NCBI GenBank assembly: GCA_947359465.1
Contig: OX375872.1
Coordinates: 126,616,337-126,680,336 of the forward strand
DNA: 64,000 bases
DNA from: Metellina segmentata
Lineage: Eukaryota; Arthropoda; Arachnida; Araneae; Tetragnathidae
Direction of reading: 5' to 3'
The position numbers and the translations under genes were made by a program. Below the pieces are notes generated by a model. That model had not been told where the DNA came from. It saw nothing but the letters and a program-made list of their open reading frames with translations, and made no database searches. This document shows, piece after piece, positions 6,767 to 20,972 of this stretch (its first letter is position 1; every line of letters starts with the position of its first letter).

Positions 6767-7265
6767 AATCTAAACACAGTAACACCAAAAATGTTTGTCT
6801 GAAACCTTTTCCTAAAAAAAACTTTTCTGAAACCTTTTACTAAAAATACAGGAGACAGGTGCATGTTAAATCTGTTGTCTTGGATCAGGATTTCATTTTC
6901 CTAAAATTAAGGAGAAAGCTGCATGTTAAATCTGTTGTCTTGAGGTTATTCAATGGGATGTGGATAGTTCTCATGGGAACTGAAACCTGGTTGGGTGTAT
7001 ATTACACGAGTTTTATACATGGCATGGAAAAGGGTTCTAGCAAGATATTCTATAGCAACCACAACTCATTTAAAAAGGTAACTAAAAATACATACCAACT
7101 TAGTGCAATGAATCACAAAGCATGCTCAAAGAACAGGTGCACATTCAATTTATTGTCATGGGATATGAATTCCATCCAAGGATCCTAGCTCAGGTGTATG
7201 GATCTTTCATATGAGAACTGAAACATGGATTGGGTTTGAGAGAATAGCATGGGAAAATAAGTTGA

Positions 7266-8286
7266 GGTGGAGTGGTCGCAAACGGGACTGTAGCGCCAAG
7301 GCGTTTGTTTTGGTCGCCAAACCAAGATGGCGGAGATCGCCATAACAAGATGCCGCGGTGTCCATGTAGCAAAATTCACACTGTGAACCTTTGCATAAAT
7401 GGATTTGATAGCAATTTCTATGGATTTTATAGTAATTTTTTGCGAAATGGTATAGAAAAATGAAACTTACCCTCATTTTGTCGCCACATTATAAATCGCT
7501 AGAAAATTCGATGCACGAAAAAATATTCGTATTTTAACGGAGGAAGATGCCCGGATAATCTCTCAACGACCTCAATGTCACCGTGTTTTAGCGGCAGCAA
7601 GCACATCTGCAAATTTGCTACTGCCTACATTAGTTGCGGGAAGAGTACCAAACTCCTTGAATATACCATCCTTTCGGCAATATGCTGCACATTCCGCTGG
7701 TGATCCACGAACAGCTTCCAAATGCGAATCATTGTCAAGCTTCTTGATCTCGGATATTCTACGCCGTTGTTTAAAATAAATATAGCCCTGACAATGGACG
7801 CGTTTAGTCTTCGGACAGATCTCCCTACCGAAGCAAATATATTCATGGCAATCCGAGTTAGCGAACGGCTCATTCTCAACTTGAAAAAAAGTAAACACCA
7901 ACCTTTACACAAAAAAAAAACACGGTAATTTTTAGTTAACGTCGTACTAGAGTAACACAACGGGATTCAAAAAAAATAAATAAAAAAAAAAACGAGTAGT
8001 TAAACAAGAAAAAAATGCACGAGGAACGATAAAACACAGACCACGGTGAAACGATAAAAAACAAAGTGGCGGATTAAGCGTCGTTATCTCTTATCGTTAA
8101 ACGAGAAAAAAAAAAATCTAAACCAATCAGAGCACGTTTAATTTCACTTCAAAATACGATTTAATTCCAATCAGATAACGTCTTTAAAATCCTAATCTTC
8201 TTAATAGGGTTGCCATAAAAAAAACCAAAGGGAAGGTTACCACTTTGGCGAGAAAAAAGGACTGTCCCGTTTGCGACCACTCCACC
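7266..8286 (-). mobile_element. TIR-bounded Rep element, copy 2
   Basis: This copy lies exactly 6821 bp from the first with the same edges and flanks. The only internal difference I found by eye is C at 1156 versus T at 7977, so the two copies arose by array duplication and not by separate insertions. Confidence 0.85.
7578..7901 (-). pseudogene. rep-like: CRESS-DNA virus Rep fragment, unit 2
   Basis: The predicted residues are identical to the unit 1 copy, with the same TTG beginning, preceding stop and frame break. Because it was copied by array duplication, its identity to the first copy is not evidence of selection on the protein. Confidence 0.82.
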
Positions 8287-8830
8287 GAATACTAAATTGA
8301 GTTCAATGAGCATAATCAAATCTCACATGTCAAATAAACATTTAATCGGATTTTGTAACTAGAGAGAAATGAATGAATATCTCACCACTGCACACCAAAA
8401 AGTATATTCTAGCATGTCATAAAGATTGGAGCATCACAAAACAAATTCAATAGATACTTTCAGGGCCATCAAATCTTATAAATAGGTATAAATGAGAAGC
8501 ATTAGTGAATAATCAATGCAAAATCCATACCTTTATATCTTCCAGGAGTACGGGGATATGAATCAGGATGCTTGCTGCTGTGCATGAAAACATTACAAAA
8601 ATGAATCACTCAAACACAGACTACACACAGTTGACAGAAAGCCCCAACAGGTCAATTTATCAATGGGACCATTGGGATTTGAGCATTTCATCCAATCACT
8701 CACAGCACATATGAATTCAACCAAACTGCAGGAAATTATTGTTTACTTTCCCCATGGAGATACAAATCCATCCCAAAAGTTTTATAAATGTGTTGCTAAT
8801 TATTGTTCACAGTCCAAAATGGTAGGTAAC

Positions 8831-9259
8831 AACCGGACACATACGACTTCCATCAACAATAGATGGGAGATCATATTGTTCCAAATGCATTTCCATTTGC
8901 CCCTTCCACTTACTCCAATTTCCAGCTCCTTCCACTTTGTCTATCTGTACCTTTAGATCAGCTATACTAGCGACTCGCTCTGCTAGGCCTAACTTAATAA
9001 GGTCCGTTTTCCTTTTCAAAAACTGCAGACTTACTTCACTTAGATTTAAAACGTGATAAGCCCATAACCTGATACGATTATCAACAAATCAGGGTCATCA
9101 AACAAAACAGGAAAACTCAAGGGCTAAGAGAATAAGAATTTAATATGTAAACAAAATACATATTACACAAAAGAGAATCGAATGCATTAGTGAGAAGTTG
9201 TAGTTGTAGTTAATACAACAGGTATATAAGTTGAGTTGTAGCTCGTCTCTTTTCCAACA
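8831..9259 (-). mobile_element. Copia remnant, unit 2
   Basis: DLIKL type, with the same edges as in unit 1; its LTR is 9070-9259. Confidence 0.75.
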
Positions 9260-12200
9260 ACATTGCCAAGTTCATTTCTCATTACAAGTCACCATAATAT
9301 TTATAGGTTTCAAGTTGTATTTCAAAAACATATCAGCATGCAGAAACGAAGGTTTTCCTGGATTTTAAAATCATCCATGTGTTCCCCAGGTCTTTAATAA
9401 TAATGTCTAAATTACCATAGTGAAATTTAATCTGAATCTAATGGCATTTCATATTTAAAGAAATCTAAAAAAAACCCAGATTGCAGGTATATGAGCTTCT
9501 TTCTTCCACGCTATGCTTTCGCTATAAAACGGCCTGATCCATTGCAGTTGTAATTTAAATGACGTGTTTTTTTTTCCTTGATCAGTTTTTATTGTGTTTT
9601 CATTGCCTCTTGCCTAAATATTTATCAGGATGGAAATGTTTTGCTTTTTTCTCATGTTGCATTGCATTTCTGTGTCTATTTCTTCAATTTGTTGAGATGT
9701 ATTTGGTATTCACTGATTTATATGAAAGCACTGGATTCAATGTTGACTATTTTAGAAGCAAGCATTTATAAAGGATGGCTTAGATTCAAATTAGTTTTGT
9801 TGCAGTGTTTGCATCCACTTTTAACATATATATGTCTGGAATTTTGTTGCTTTATTTCTCCTATACATTGAGCAAATATATTGTTCATTTGTGCCAGTAT
9901 GATGCTTTTGAAAACAACTTTAATATAACCTTTCAGATATCCATCTGAGAAAGAAAATTAGTGCTGAGTTGCGTGCTATGATTACACAAAGTCTTCTATC
10001 TAATAAAGAAAATATTGACTTGTGTGTAATAAAAACTGGTTTAATAAAACTTATAAAATCTTCATTGTTGCAATTTTTAACTTGCATTTTTGAATTAATG
10101 TTGAAGTTTCTTTCCTAGTTTCTAAAAATATAAACATGGATGACCCTAAATATTTGTCTCGGAACAGTTCTGTTATCGGTTTTTATGGTCAATTGGTGTC
10201 ATTCTGTAAGACAATCTAATGAGGTTTTATACATGGCATGGAAAAGGATTTTAGCATAATATTCTATACCAACAACAACTCATTTAAAAAGGTAATTTGA
10301 AATTACATACCAACATATGTGCAATGAATCACAAAGCATGCTGAAAGAACTGGTGCACATTAAGTTTATTGTCATGGGATATGAATTCCATCCAAGGATC
10401 CTAGCTTAGGTGTTGCCTGGTTCAATAGAATGTGGATCTTTCACATGGGAACTGAAACATGGATTTGGTGTGAGAGGATGGCATGGGAAAATAACTATAT
10501 ATTGAAAAAGCAACAACTGATTGAGTTTTATGAAAAGGTAAATTTAAATCTTGAGACAAATTCATCCTCATTAAAGAAGGGTCAAACAGGTCAGTCGATC
10601 AAAGTGACCATCAGAATTTGAGCATTTCTAATGTGAACACAGGAATTCACCTATACAAATCTTGCCGCAAGCCCCTTCTGGGTTCGTCAACAAAAACCAT
10701 ATAAATCAGTCCAATAACATATCATCACGAATGAATACTAAATTGAGTTCAAATAGCATAGTCTAATCTCACATGTCATATAAACATTTAATAGGATCTT
10801 GTAACTAGAGAGAAATGAATGAATATCTCACCACAGCACACCAAAAAGTATATTCTAGCATTTCATAAAGATCTGAGCATCACAAAACATATTCAATACA
10901 TACTTTCAGTGCCATCATATCTTACAAAAAGGTAGAAATTAGAAGCATTAGTGAATAATCAATGCAAAATCCATACCTTTATATCTTCCAGGAGTACGGG
11001 GATATGAATCAGGACGCTTGCTGCTGTGCATGAAAACATTACAGAAATGAATCCTCAAACACAGTTGACAGAAAGCCCCAACAGGTCAATTTATCAAAGG
11101 GACCATTGGGATTTGAGGATTACATCCAATCACTCACAGCAGATATGAATTCAACCAAACTGCAAGAAATTATTGTTTACTTTCCCCATGGAGATACAAA
11201 TCCACCCCAAAAGGTTTATAAATGCATTGCTAATTATTGTTTACAGTCCCAAATGGTAGGTAACGACACACAGTCCCCCATTCTGTCGGTGTAAAAAAAA
11301 AAAGTAAAAAACTTGATGATTGGATCCTTGTCTATTAGATTCATGTCAAGCGATGGCATCCCTCTCCATTAGAATCATGTTTCCGCGATGCACGTTAAAT
11401 TTGTTATGGATTTCATATTTCTGGTGCACATTAAATCTGTTGTGGATTCATGCTTCCCAAATCTGGTATAACATACAGGTATAATCATTTCCTGAAAGCC
11501 ACTCTGGTGCCATCTATAAAAGAAGCAACTGGGATTAGAAATCCCTGTTTTATTTATCCTGTCAGGATTTCTCCCAAACAATGAAAAGGTGTCATTTAAA
11601 AGCTTGAAAACACAATCCAAATAGGAGTTGATGCTCACTTTGTAGAAATCTTGTAACTTGCTGTAAGCTGTATGGGGATTTTAAACCTAATTGGCATATT
11701 TTTGCCTTCAGAAGAGAATACATGTTAAAATTTGTAGGATTTCATTTTCCGGTGCAGGATACAATTCCCTGGATATGGATAGCCCCATGAACATGTATTG
11801 TATAAGATGTAGATATTATGTGTGGCAAGAAAAAGATTGTTTCCCAAACCTATTCTCATGTGGTTTTCAATTTGGGATACAATTCACTGGATAAAATCCC
11901 CATGACGTGTGGCATAAAAATGATTTCAGTATATATACTTACAATGCCTTGGCAGAATTCACTGAAACAAGGAATTGAACAATTAAAAAAATATATATAT
12001 AAATATATGAATATTTCCCATGGTATGAATAATTCAATAGCAGCTTGCAAAAAATTCGGACTACTCGTGTGTAAATACCATTACTTCAAGTGTGACCAAG
12101 AAACAAACACTTTCTAATCTTATAGCAGAATTCTCACTGATATGGGAACTGAAACACAATGGATGATGTCAGGTCATCCTGAAAGCACACTCGTACAGAA

Positions 12201-12814
12201 GGGCCTCAAACAGGTCGCAGTCTATCCGAGTGACCATCAGGATTTGAGAAGATTAAAAAATATCAGAGTATATGCTGAAAGACGTTCAATCTCCATCCAG
12301 TTTCCAAAGGACGATAGCATACATTAAAATGTTTTTGGCTTAATATATTTTATGATCTATTCTCACAAACAGCTGTTATGTTTCTCTCCTGCTTGAAAAC
12401 ACAATCTAAATACTTAACTCTACTTAATGAATAACCTATTGATAGTGAAAACAAATAATGGAACAGCCTAGCAAAACATTACACTGAATAATATTAAATA
12501 CTTGTTGTTACATTTCTAGCATTGAACAAGTCTCACTCAATAAACATTCCTCGAAATGGGTCAATGTTTTCAAAGGCTCCAGATGAAAGAATCTCACCGT
12601 TATATTGTATACTCTAACAGGAGTATGGGGATATGAATCCTATGTAAACAACACACCAGTTGTTTAAATGGTGCTAATTACTGTAGTGACATGGCATTTA
12701 AAATTACATTTTATAGTTTTGTACTGCAAATGTAGCTTTCAATTAACAAGTAATACTTTTCATAAAACTTAATTTAATTAGTTTTAATGTCCTTCAACTA
12801 TATATAACCAGCAA

Positions 12815-12881
12815 GTATAGGTCATATTACTCTACAAAATTCTTGTTACTTAAGAATTTTGTACAGTAGTATGCCCTATAC
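12815..12881 (+). other. Hairpin core, unit 2
   Basis: The arms are unchanged and are followed by (AT)6. Confidence 0.85.
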
Positions 12882-14687
12882 CTGCTGATCATATATATAT
12901 ATTTGATACAGTATTTGTAAATGTGAATGCAGCACCATCTCATAGCAAGCCCCATGAATGACTTGTATGTGTGTGAACAGTTACAAATACATAATCTTTT
13001 GTAGGTGCAGTCTATCCCATCAGGATTTGAGAAGTTAATCGAAACAGGGTTTGTGCATGGTAGGAATTTACAACACAGACATGCACGTTCAATCTGGGAC
13101 AGTGTTTGTAAATGTGAATGCAGCTCACTTGTGAACAGTTACAATCGGTATGTAAATCTGCCATGACATTGAATTTAAAAAAAAGTATTTTCTTCCTATT
13201 GCCACATGTGTCGAGATCAATCCAGCCAAAAATAACAACCAGTGTCAAATAAATTACCAGCAACCTAAAATGTTTTTTTTACTTGAAATGAAATATCAAC
13301 CAGTTTTAGTTTCCAATCCAAAAAAAGTAAATTAGCAAGCCAGAATTCACAACAGTTGCGTTTATCAACAAAAAAGCACCGTTTTGCTTCAAATGTAAAC
13401 AATACTTGGGAAATTGAAACCCTGATCCAATACAGATTTAACATGCACATGAATTTAGAAAAATGAAACAATGACTACAGATTTAACGTGCACCAGATTT
13501 AAACAATGAAACCATGACAGTTGTAAAGGCACAACCGATTGATTTGTACACTAGATTTGGGAAAATGAAACCCTGATCCTTTTCAAGAATCTAAACACAG
13601 TAACACCAAAAAAGTTTGTCTGAAACCTTTTCCTAAAAAAAACTTTTCTGAAACCTTTTACTAAAAATACAGGAGACAGGTGCATGTTAAATCTGTTGTC
13701 TTGGATCAGGATTTCATTTTCCTAAAATTAAGGAGAAAGCTGCATGTTAAATCTGTTGTCTTGAGGTTATTCAATGGGATGTGGATAGTTCTCATGGGAA
13801 CTGAAACCTGGTTGGGTGTATATTACACGAGTTTTATACATGGCATGGAAAAGGGTTCTAGCAAGATATTCTATAGCAACCACAACTCATTTAAAAAGGT
13901 AACTAAAAATACATACCAACTTAGTGCAATGAATCACAAAGCATGCTCAAAGAACAGGTGCACATTCAATTTATTGTCATGGGATATGAATTCCATCCAA
14001 GGATCCTAGCTCAGGTGTTGTATGGATCTTTCATATGAGAACTGAAACATGGATTGGGTTTGAGAGAATAGCATGGGAAAATAAGTTGATACTGAAAAAA
14101 ACAACCACTGATTGAGAACCAGATAAATCAGTCCAATAACACATCACAACGAATGAATACTAAATTGAGTTCAATGAGCATAATCAAATCTCACATGTCA
14201 AATAAACATTTAATCGGATCTTGTAACTAGAGAGAAATGAATGAATATCTCACCACTGCACACCAAAAAGTATATTCTAGCATGTCATAAAGATCGGAGC
14301 ATCACAAAACAAATTCAATAGATACTTTCAAGGCCATCAAATCTTATAAATAGGTATAAATGAGAAGCATTAGTGAATAATCAATACCTTTATATCTTCC
14401 AGGAGTACGGGGATATGAATCAGGATGCTTGCTGCTGTGCATGAAAACATTACAAAAATGAATCACTCAAACACAGACTACACACAGTTGACAGAAAGCC
14501 CCAACAGGTCAATTTATCAATGGGACCATTGGGATTTGAGCATTTCATCCAATCACTCACAGCACATATGAATTCAACCAAACTGCAGGAAATTATTGTT
14601 TACTTTCTCCATGGAGATACAAATCCATCCCAAAAGTTTTATAAATGTGTTGCTAATTATTGTTCACAGTCCAAAATGGTAGGTAAC

Positions 14688-15116
14688 AACCGGACACATA
14701 CCACTTCCATCAACAATAGATGGGAGATCATATTGTTCCAAATGCATTTCCATTTGCCCCTTCCACTTACTCCAATTTCCAGCTCCTTCCACTTTGTCTA
14801 TCTGTACCTTTAGATCAGCTATACTAGCGACTCGCTCTGCTAGGCCTAACTTAATAAAGTTCGTTTTCCTTTTCAAAAACTGCAGATTTACTTCACTTAG
14901 TTTTAAAACGTGATAAGCCCATAACCTGATACGATTATCAACAAATCAGGGTCATCAAACAAAACAGGAAAACTCAAGGGCTAAGAGAATAAGAATTTAA
15001 TATGTAAACAAAATACATATTACACAAAAGAGAATAGAATGCATTAGTGAGAAGTTGTAGTTGTAGTTAATACAACAGGTATATAAGTTGAGTTGTAGCT
15101 CGTCTCTTTTCCAACA
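14688..15116 (-). mobile_element. Copia remnant, unit 3
   Basis: NFIKL type, with a private Arg-to-Gly change from the base at 14702. The LTR is 14927-15116. Confidence 0.75.
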
Positions 15117-18100
15117 ACATTGCCAAGTTCATTTCTCATTACAAGTCACCATAATATTTATAGGTTTCAAGTTGTATTTCAAAAACATATCAGCATGCAG
15201 AAACGAAGGTTTTCCTGGATTTTAAAATCATCCATGTGTTCCCCAGGTCTTTAATAATAATGTCTAAATTACCATAGTGAAATTTAATCTGAATCTAATG
15301 GCATTTCATATTTAAAGAAATCTAAAAAAAACCCAGATTGCAGGTATATGAGCTTCTTTCTTCCACTCTATGCTTTCGCTATAAAACGGCCTGATCCATT
15401 GCAGTTGTAATTTAAATGACATGTTTTTTTTTCCTTGATCAGTTTTTATTGTGTTTTCATTGCCTCTTGCCTAAATATTTATCAGGATGGAAATGTTTTG
15501 CTTTTTTCTCATGTTGCATTGCATTTCTGTGTCTATTTCTTCAATTTGTTGAGATGTATTTGGTATTCACTGATTTATATGAAGCACTGGATTCAATGTT
15601 GACTATTTTAGAAGCAAGCATTTATAAAGGATGGCTTAGATTCAAATTAGTTTTGTTGCAGTGTTTGCATCCACTTTTAACATATATATGTCTGGAATTT
15701 TGTTGCTTTATTTCTCCTATACATTGAGCAAATATATTGTTCATTTGTGCCAGTATGATGCTTTTGAAAACAACTTTAATATAACCTTTCAGATATCCAT
15801 CTGAGAACGAAAATTAATGCTGAGTTGCGTGCTATGATTACACAAAGTCTTCTATCTAATAAAGAAAATATTGACCTGTGTGTAATAAAAACTGGTTTAA
15901 TAAAACTTATAAAATCTTCATTGTTGCAATTTTTAACTTGCATTTTTGAATTAATGTTGAAGTTTCTTTCCTAGTTTCTAAAAATATAAACATGGATGAC
16001 CCTAAATATTTCTCTAGGAACAGTTCTGTTATCGGTTTTTATGGTCAATTGGTGTCATTCTGTAAGACAATCTAATGAGGTTTTATACATGCCATGGAAA
16101 AGAATTTTAGCATAATATTCTATACCAACAACAACTCATTTAAAAAGGTAATTTGAAAATACATACCAACATATGTGCAATGAATCACAAAGCATGCTGA
16201 AAGAACTGGTGCACATTAAGTTTATTGTCATGGGATATGAATTCCATCCAAGGATCCTAGCTTAGGTGTTGCCTGGTTCAATAGAATGTGGATCTTTCAC
16301 ATGGGAACTGAAACATGAATTGGGTGTGAGAGAATGGCATGGGAAAATAACTATATATTGAAAAAGCAACAACTGATTGAGTTTTATGAAAAGGTAAATT
16401 TAAATCTTGAGACAAATTCATCCTCATTAAAGAAGGGTCAAACAGGTCAGTCGATCAAAGTGACCATCAGAATTTGAGCATTTCTAATGTGAACACAGGA
16501 ATTCACCTATACAAATCTTGCCGCAAGCCACTTCTGGGTTCGTCAACAAAAACCATATAAATCAGTCCAATAACATATCATCACGAATGAATACTAAATT
16601 GAGTTCAAATAGCATAGTCTAATCTCACATGTCATATAAACATTTAATAGGACCTTGTAACTAGAGAGAAATGAATGAATATCTAACCACAGCACACCAA
16701 AAAGTATATTCTAGCATTTCATAAAGATCTGAGCATCACAAAACATATTCAATACATACTTTCAGTGCCATCATATCTTACAAAAAGGTAGAAATTAGAA
16801 GCATTAGTGAATAATCAATGCAAAATCCAAACCTTTATATCTTCCAGGAGTACGGGGATATGAATCAGGACGCTTGCTGCTGTGCATGAAAACATTACAG
16901 AAATGAATCCTCAATCACAGTTGACAGAAAGCCCCAACAGGTCAATTTATCAAAGGGACCATTGGGATTTGAGGATTACATCCAATCACTCACAGCAGAT
17001 ATGAATTCAACCAAACTGCAAGAAATTATTGTTTACTTTCCCCATGGAGATACAAATCCACCCCAAAAGGTTTATAAATGCATTGCTAATTATTGTTTAC
17101 AGTCCCAAATAGTAGGTAACGACACACAGTCCCCCATTCTGTCGGTGTAAAAAAAAAAAGTAAAAAACTTGATGATTGGATCCTTGTCTATTAGATTCAT
17201 GTCAAGCGATGGCATCCCTCTTCATTAGAATCATGTTTCCGCGATGCACGTTAAATTTGTTATGGATTTCATATTTCTGGTGCACATTAAATCTGTTGTG
17301 GATTCATGCTTCCCAAATCTGGTATAACATAGAGGTATAATCATTTCCTGAAAGCCACTCTGGTGCCATCTATAAAAGAAGCAACTGGGATAAGAAATCC
17401 CTGTTTTATTTATCCTGTCAGGATTTCTCCCAAACAATGAAAAGGTGTCATTTAAAAGCTTGAAAACACAATCCAAATAGGGGTTGATGCTCACTTTGTA
17501 GAAATCTTGTAACTTGCTGTAAGCTGTATGGGGATTTTAAACCTAATTGGCATATTTTTGCCTTCAGAAGAGAATACATGTTAAAATTCGTAGGATTTCA
17601 TTTTCCGGTGCAGGATACAATTCCCTGGATATGGATAGCCCCATGAACATGTATTGTATAAGATGTAGATATTATGTGTGGCAAGAAAATGATTGTTTCC
17701 CAAACCTATTCTCATGTGGTTTTCAATTTGGGATACAATTCACTGGATAAAATCCCCATGACGTGTGGCATAAAAATGATTTCAGTATATATACTTACAA
17801 TGCCTTGGCAGAATTCACTGAAACAAGGAATTGAACAATTAAAAATATATATATATAAATATATGAATATTTCCCATGGTATGAATAATTCAATAGCAGC
17901 TTGCAAAAAATTCGGACTACTCGTGTCTAAATACCATTACTTCAAGTGTGACCAAGAAACAAACACTTTCTAATCTTATAGCAGAATTCTCGCTGATATG
18001 GGAACTGAAACACAATGGATGATGTCAGGTCATCCTGAAAGCACACTCGTACAGAGGGGCCTCAAACAGGTCGCAGTCTATCCAAGTGACCATCAGGATT

Positions 18101-18670
18101 TGAGAAGATTAAAAAATATCAGAGTATATGCTGAAAGACGTTCAATCTCCATCCAGTTTCCAAAGGACGATAGCATACATTAAAATGTTTTTGGCTTAAT
18201 ATATTTTATGATCTATTCTCACAAACAGCTGTTATGTTTCTCTCCTGCTTGAAAACACAATCTAAATACTTAACTCTACTTAATGAATAACCTATTGATT
18301 GTGAAAACAAATAATGGAAGAGCCTAGCAAAACATTACACTGAATAATATTAAATACTTGTTGTTACATTTCTATTATTGAACAAGTCTCACTCAATAAA
18401 CATTCCTCGAAATGGGTCAATGTTTTCAAAGGCTCCAGATGAAAGAATCTCACCGTTATATTGTATACTCTAACAGGAGTATGGGGATATGAATCCTATG
18501 TAAACAACACACCAGTTGTTTAAATGGTGCTAATTACTGTAGTGACATGGCATTTAAAATTACATTTTATAGTTTTGTACTGCAAATGTAGCTTTCAATT
18601 AACAAGTAATACTTTTCATAAAACTTAATTTAATTAGTTTTAATGTCCTTCAACTATATATAACCAGCAA

Positions 18671-18737
18671 GTATAGGTCATATTACTCTACAAAATTCTT
18701 GTTACTTAAGAATTTTGTACAGTAGTATGCCCTATAC
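18671..18737 (+). other. Hairpin core, unit 3
   Basis: The arms are unchanged and are followed by (AT)7. Confidence 0.85.
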
Positions 18738-20543
18738 CTGCTGATCATATATATATATATTTGATACAGTATTTGTAAATGTGAATGCAGCACCATCTCA
18801 TAGCAAGCCCCATGAATGACTTGTATGTGTGTGAACAGTTACAAATACATAATCTTTTGTAGGTGCAGTCTATCCCATCAGGATTTGAGAAGTTAATCGA
18901 AACAGGGTTTGTGCATGGTAGGAATTTACAACACAGACATGCACGTTCAATCTGGGACAGTGTTTGTAAATGTGAATGCAGCTCACTTGTGAACAGTTAC
19001 AATCGGTATGTAAATCTGCCATGACATTGAATTTAAAAAAAAGTATTTTCTTCCTATTGCCACATGTGTCGAGATCAATCCAGCCAAAAATAACAACCAG
19101 TGTCAAATAAATTACCAGCAACCTAAAATGTTTTTTTTACTTGAAATGAAATATCAACCAGTTTGTTTCCAATCCAAAAAAAGTAAATTAGCAAGCCAGA
19201 ATTCACAACAGTTGCGTTTATCAACAAAAAAGCACCGTTTTGCTTCAAATGTAAACAATACTTGGGAAATTGAAACCCTGATCCAATACAGATTTAACAT
19301 GCACATGAATTTAGAAAAATGAAACAATGACTACAGATTTAACGTGCACCAGATTTAAACAATGAAACCATGACAGTTGTAAAGGCACAACCGATTGATT
19401 TGTACACTAGATTTGGGAAAATGAAACCCTGATCCTTTTCAAGAATCTAAACACAGTAACACCAAAAATGTTTGTCTGAAACCTTTTCCTAAAAAAAACT
19501 TTTCTGAAACCTTTTACTAAAAATACAGGAGACAGGTGCATGTTAAATCTGTTGTCTTGGATCAGGATTTCATTTTCCTAAAATTAAGGAGAAAGCTGCA
19601 TGTTAAATCTGTTGTCTTGAGGTTATTCAATGGGATGTGGATAGTTCTCATGGGAACTGAAACCTGGTTGGGTGTATATTACACGAGTTTTATACATGGC
19701 ATGGAAAAGGGTTCTAGCAAGATATTCTATAGCAACCACAACTCATTTAAAAAGGTAACTAAAAATACATACCAACTTAGTGCAATGAATCACAAAGCAT
19801 GCTCAAAGAACAGGTGCACATTCAATTTATTGTCATGGGATATGAATTCCATCCAAGGATCCTAGCTCAGGTGTTGTATGGATCTTTCATATGAGAACTG
19901 AAACATGGATTGGGTTTGAGAGAATAGCATGGGAAAATAAGTTGATACTGAAAAAAACAACCACTGATTGAGAACCAGATAAATCAGTCCAATAACACAT
20001 CACAACGAATGAATACTAAATTGAGTTCAATGAGCATAATCAAATCTCACATGTCAAATAAACATTTAATCGGATCTTGTAACTAGAGAGAAATGAATGA
20101 ATATCTCACCACTGCACACCAAAAAGTATATTCTAGCATGTCATAAAGATCGGAGCATCACAAAACAAATTCAATAGATACTTTCAAGGCCATCAAATCT
20201 TATAAATAGGTATAAATGAGAAGCATTAGTGAATAATCAATACCTTTATATCTTCCAGGAGTACGGGGATATGAATCAGGATGCTTGCTGCTGTGCATGA
20301 AAACATTACAAAAATGAATCACTCAAACACAGACTACACACAGTTGACAGAAAGCCCCAACAGGTCAATTTATCAATGGGACCATTGGGATTTGAGCATT
20401 TCATCCAATCACTCACAGCACATATGAATTCAACCAAACTGCAGGAAATTATTGTTTACTTTCTCCATGGAGATACAAATCCATCCCAAAAGTTTTATAA
20501 ATGTGTTGCTAATTATTGTTCACAGTCCAAAATGGTAGGTAAC

Positions 20544-20972
20544 AACCGGACACATACGACTTCCATCAACAATAGATGGGAGATCATATTGTTCCAAATG
20601 CATTTCCATTTGCCCCTTCCACTTACTCCAATTTCCAGCTCCTTCCACTTTGTCTATCTGTACCTTTAGATCAGCTATACTAGCGACTCGCTCTGCTAGG
20701 CCTAACTTAATAAAGTTCGTTTTCCTTTTCAAAAACTGCAGATTTACTTCACTTAGTTTTAAAACGTGATAAGCCCATAACCTGATACGATTATCAACAA
20801 ATCAGGGTCATCAAACAAAACAGGAAAACTCAAGGGCTAAGAGAATAAGAATTTAATATGTAAACAAAATACATATTACACAAAAGAGAATAGAATGCAT
20901 TAGTGAGAAGTTGTAGTTGTAGTTAATACAACAGGTATATAAGTTGAGTTGTAGCTCGTCTCTTTTCCAACA
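20544..20972 (-). mobile_element. Copia remnant, unit 4
   Basis: NFIKL type; the LTR is 20783-20972. Confidence 0.75.

Larger units (their letters stand above)
1..6821 (+). repeat. Array unit 1 (6821 bp, carries Rep element)
   Basis: This is the reference unit for internal coordinates. Block A spans 187-2009 and is interrupted by the Rep element at 445-1465. The copia remnant is at 2010-2438, the exon-like frame at 3103-3297, block A' at 3400-4443 and the hairpin at 5978-6076. It shares with unit 2 a 65-bp loss beside the Rep element and an extra A near 2904 that breaks a T-rich frame open in units 3 to 11. Its end carries a 28-bp direct repeat of TCTGAAACCTTTT that straddles the junction with unit 2 (6798 and 6826). 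Confidence 0.95.
6822..13642 (+). repeat. Array unit 2 (6821 bp, carries Rep element)
   Basis: It has the same length as unit 1 and differs from it by only a few bases, for example C to T at 7977 inside the Rep element and one base near 11563. The Rep element sits at 7266-8286. The identical insertion point, identical flanking loss and identical length show that units 1 and 2 are duplicates made after the element arrived. Confidence 0.95.
13643..19498 (+). repeat. Array unit 3 (5856 bp, no Rep element)
   Basis: This is the first unit with the uninterrupted block A (13829-14687); block A' is 16077-17120. It shares C at 15876 with unit 6 (33448), where other units have T. A private C at 14702 changes Arg to Gly in the gag remnant. 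Compared with units 1, 2 and 8-10 it has a 2-bp loss near 19165. A TGA at 16316-16318 interrupts the exon-like frame of block A'. Confidence 0.95.

Noticed and set aside
15416..15727. 103-codon hydrophobic frame as a small membrane protein
   Set aside because: The Phe/Leu/Cys richness comes from T-rich DNA. It is broken by a single base in units 1-2 and truncated in unit 11, with no coding support.
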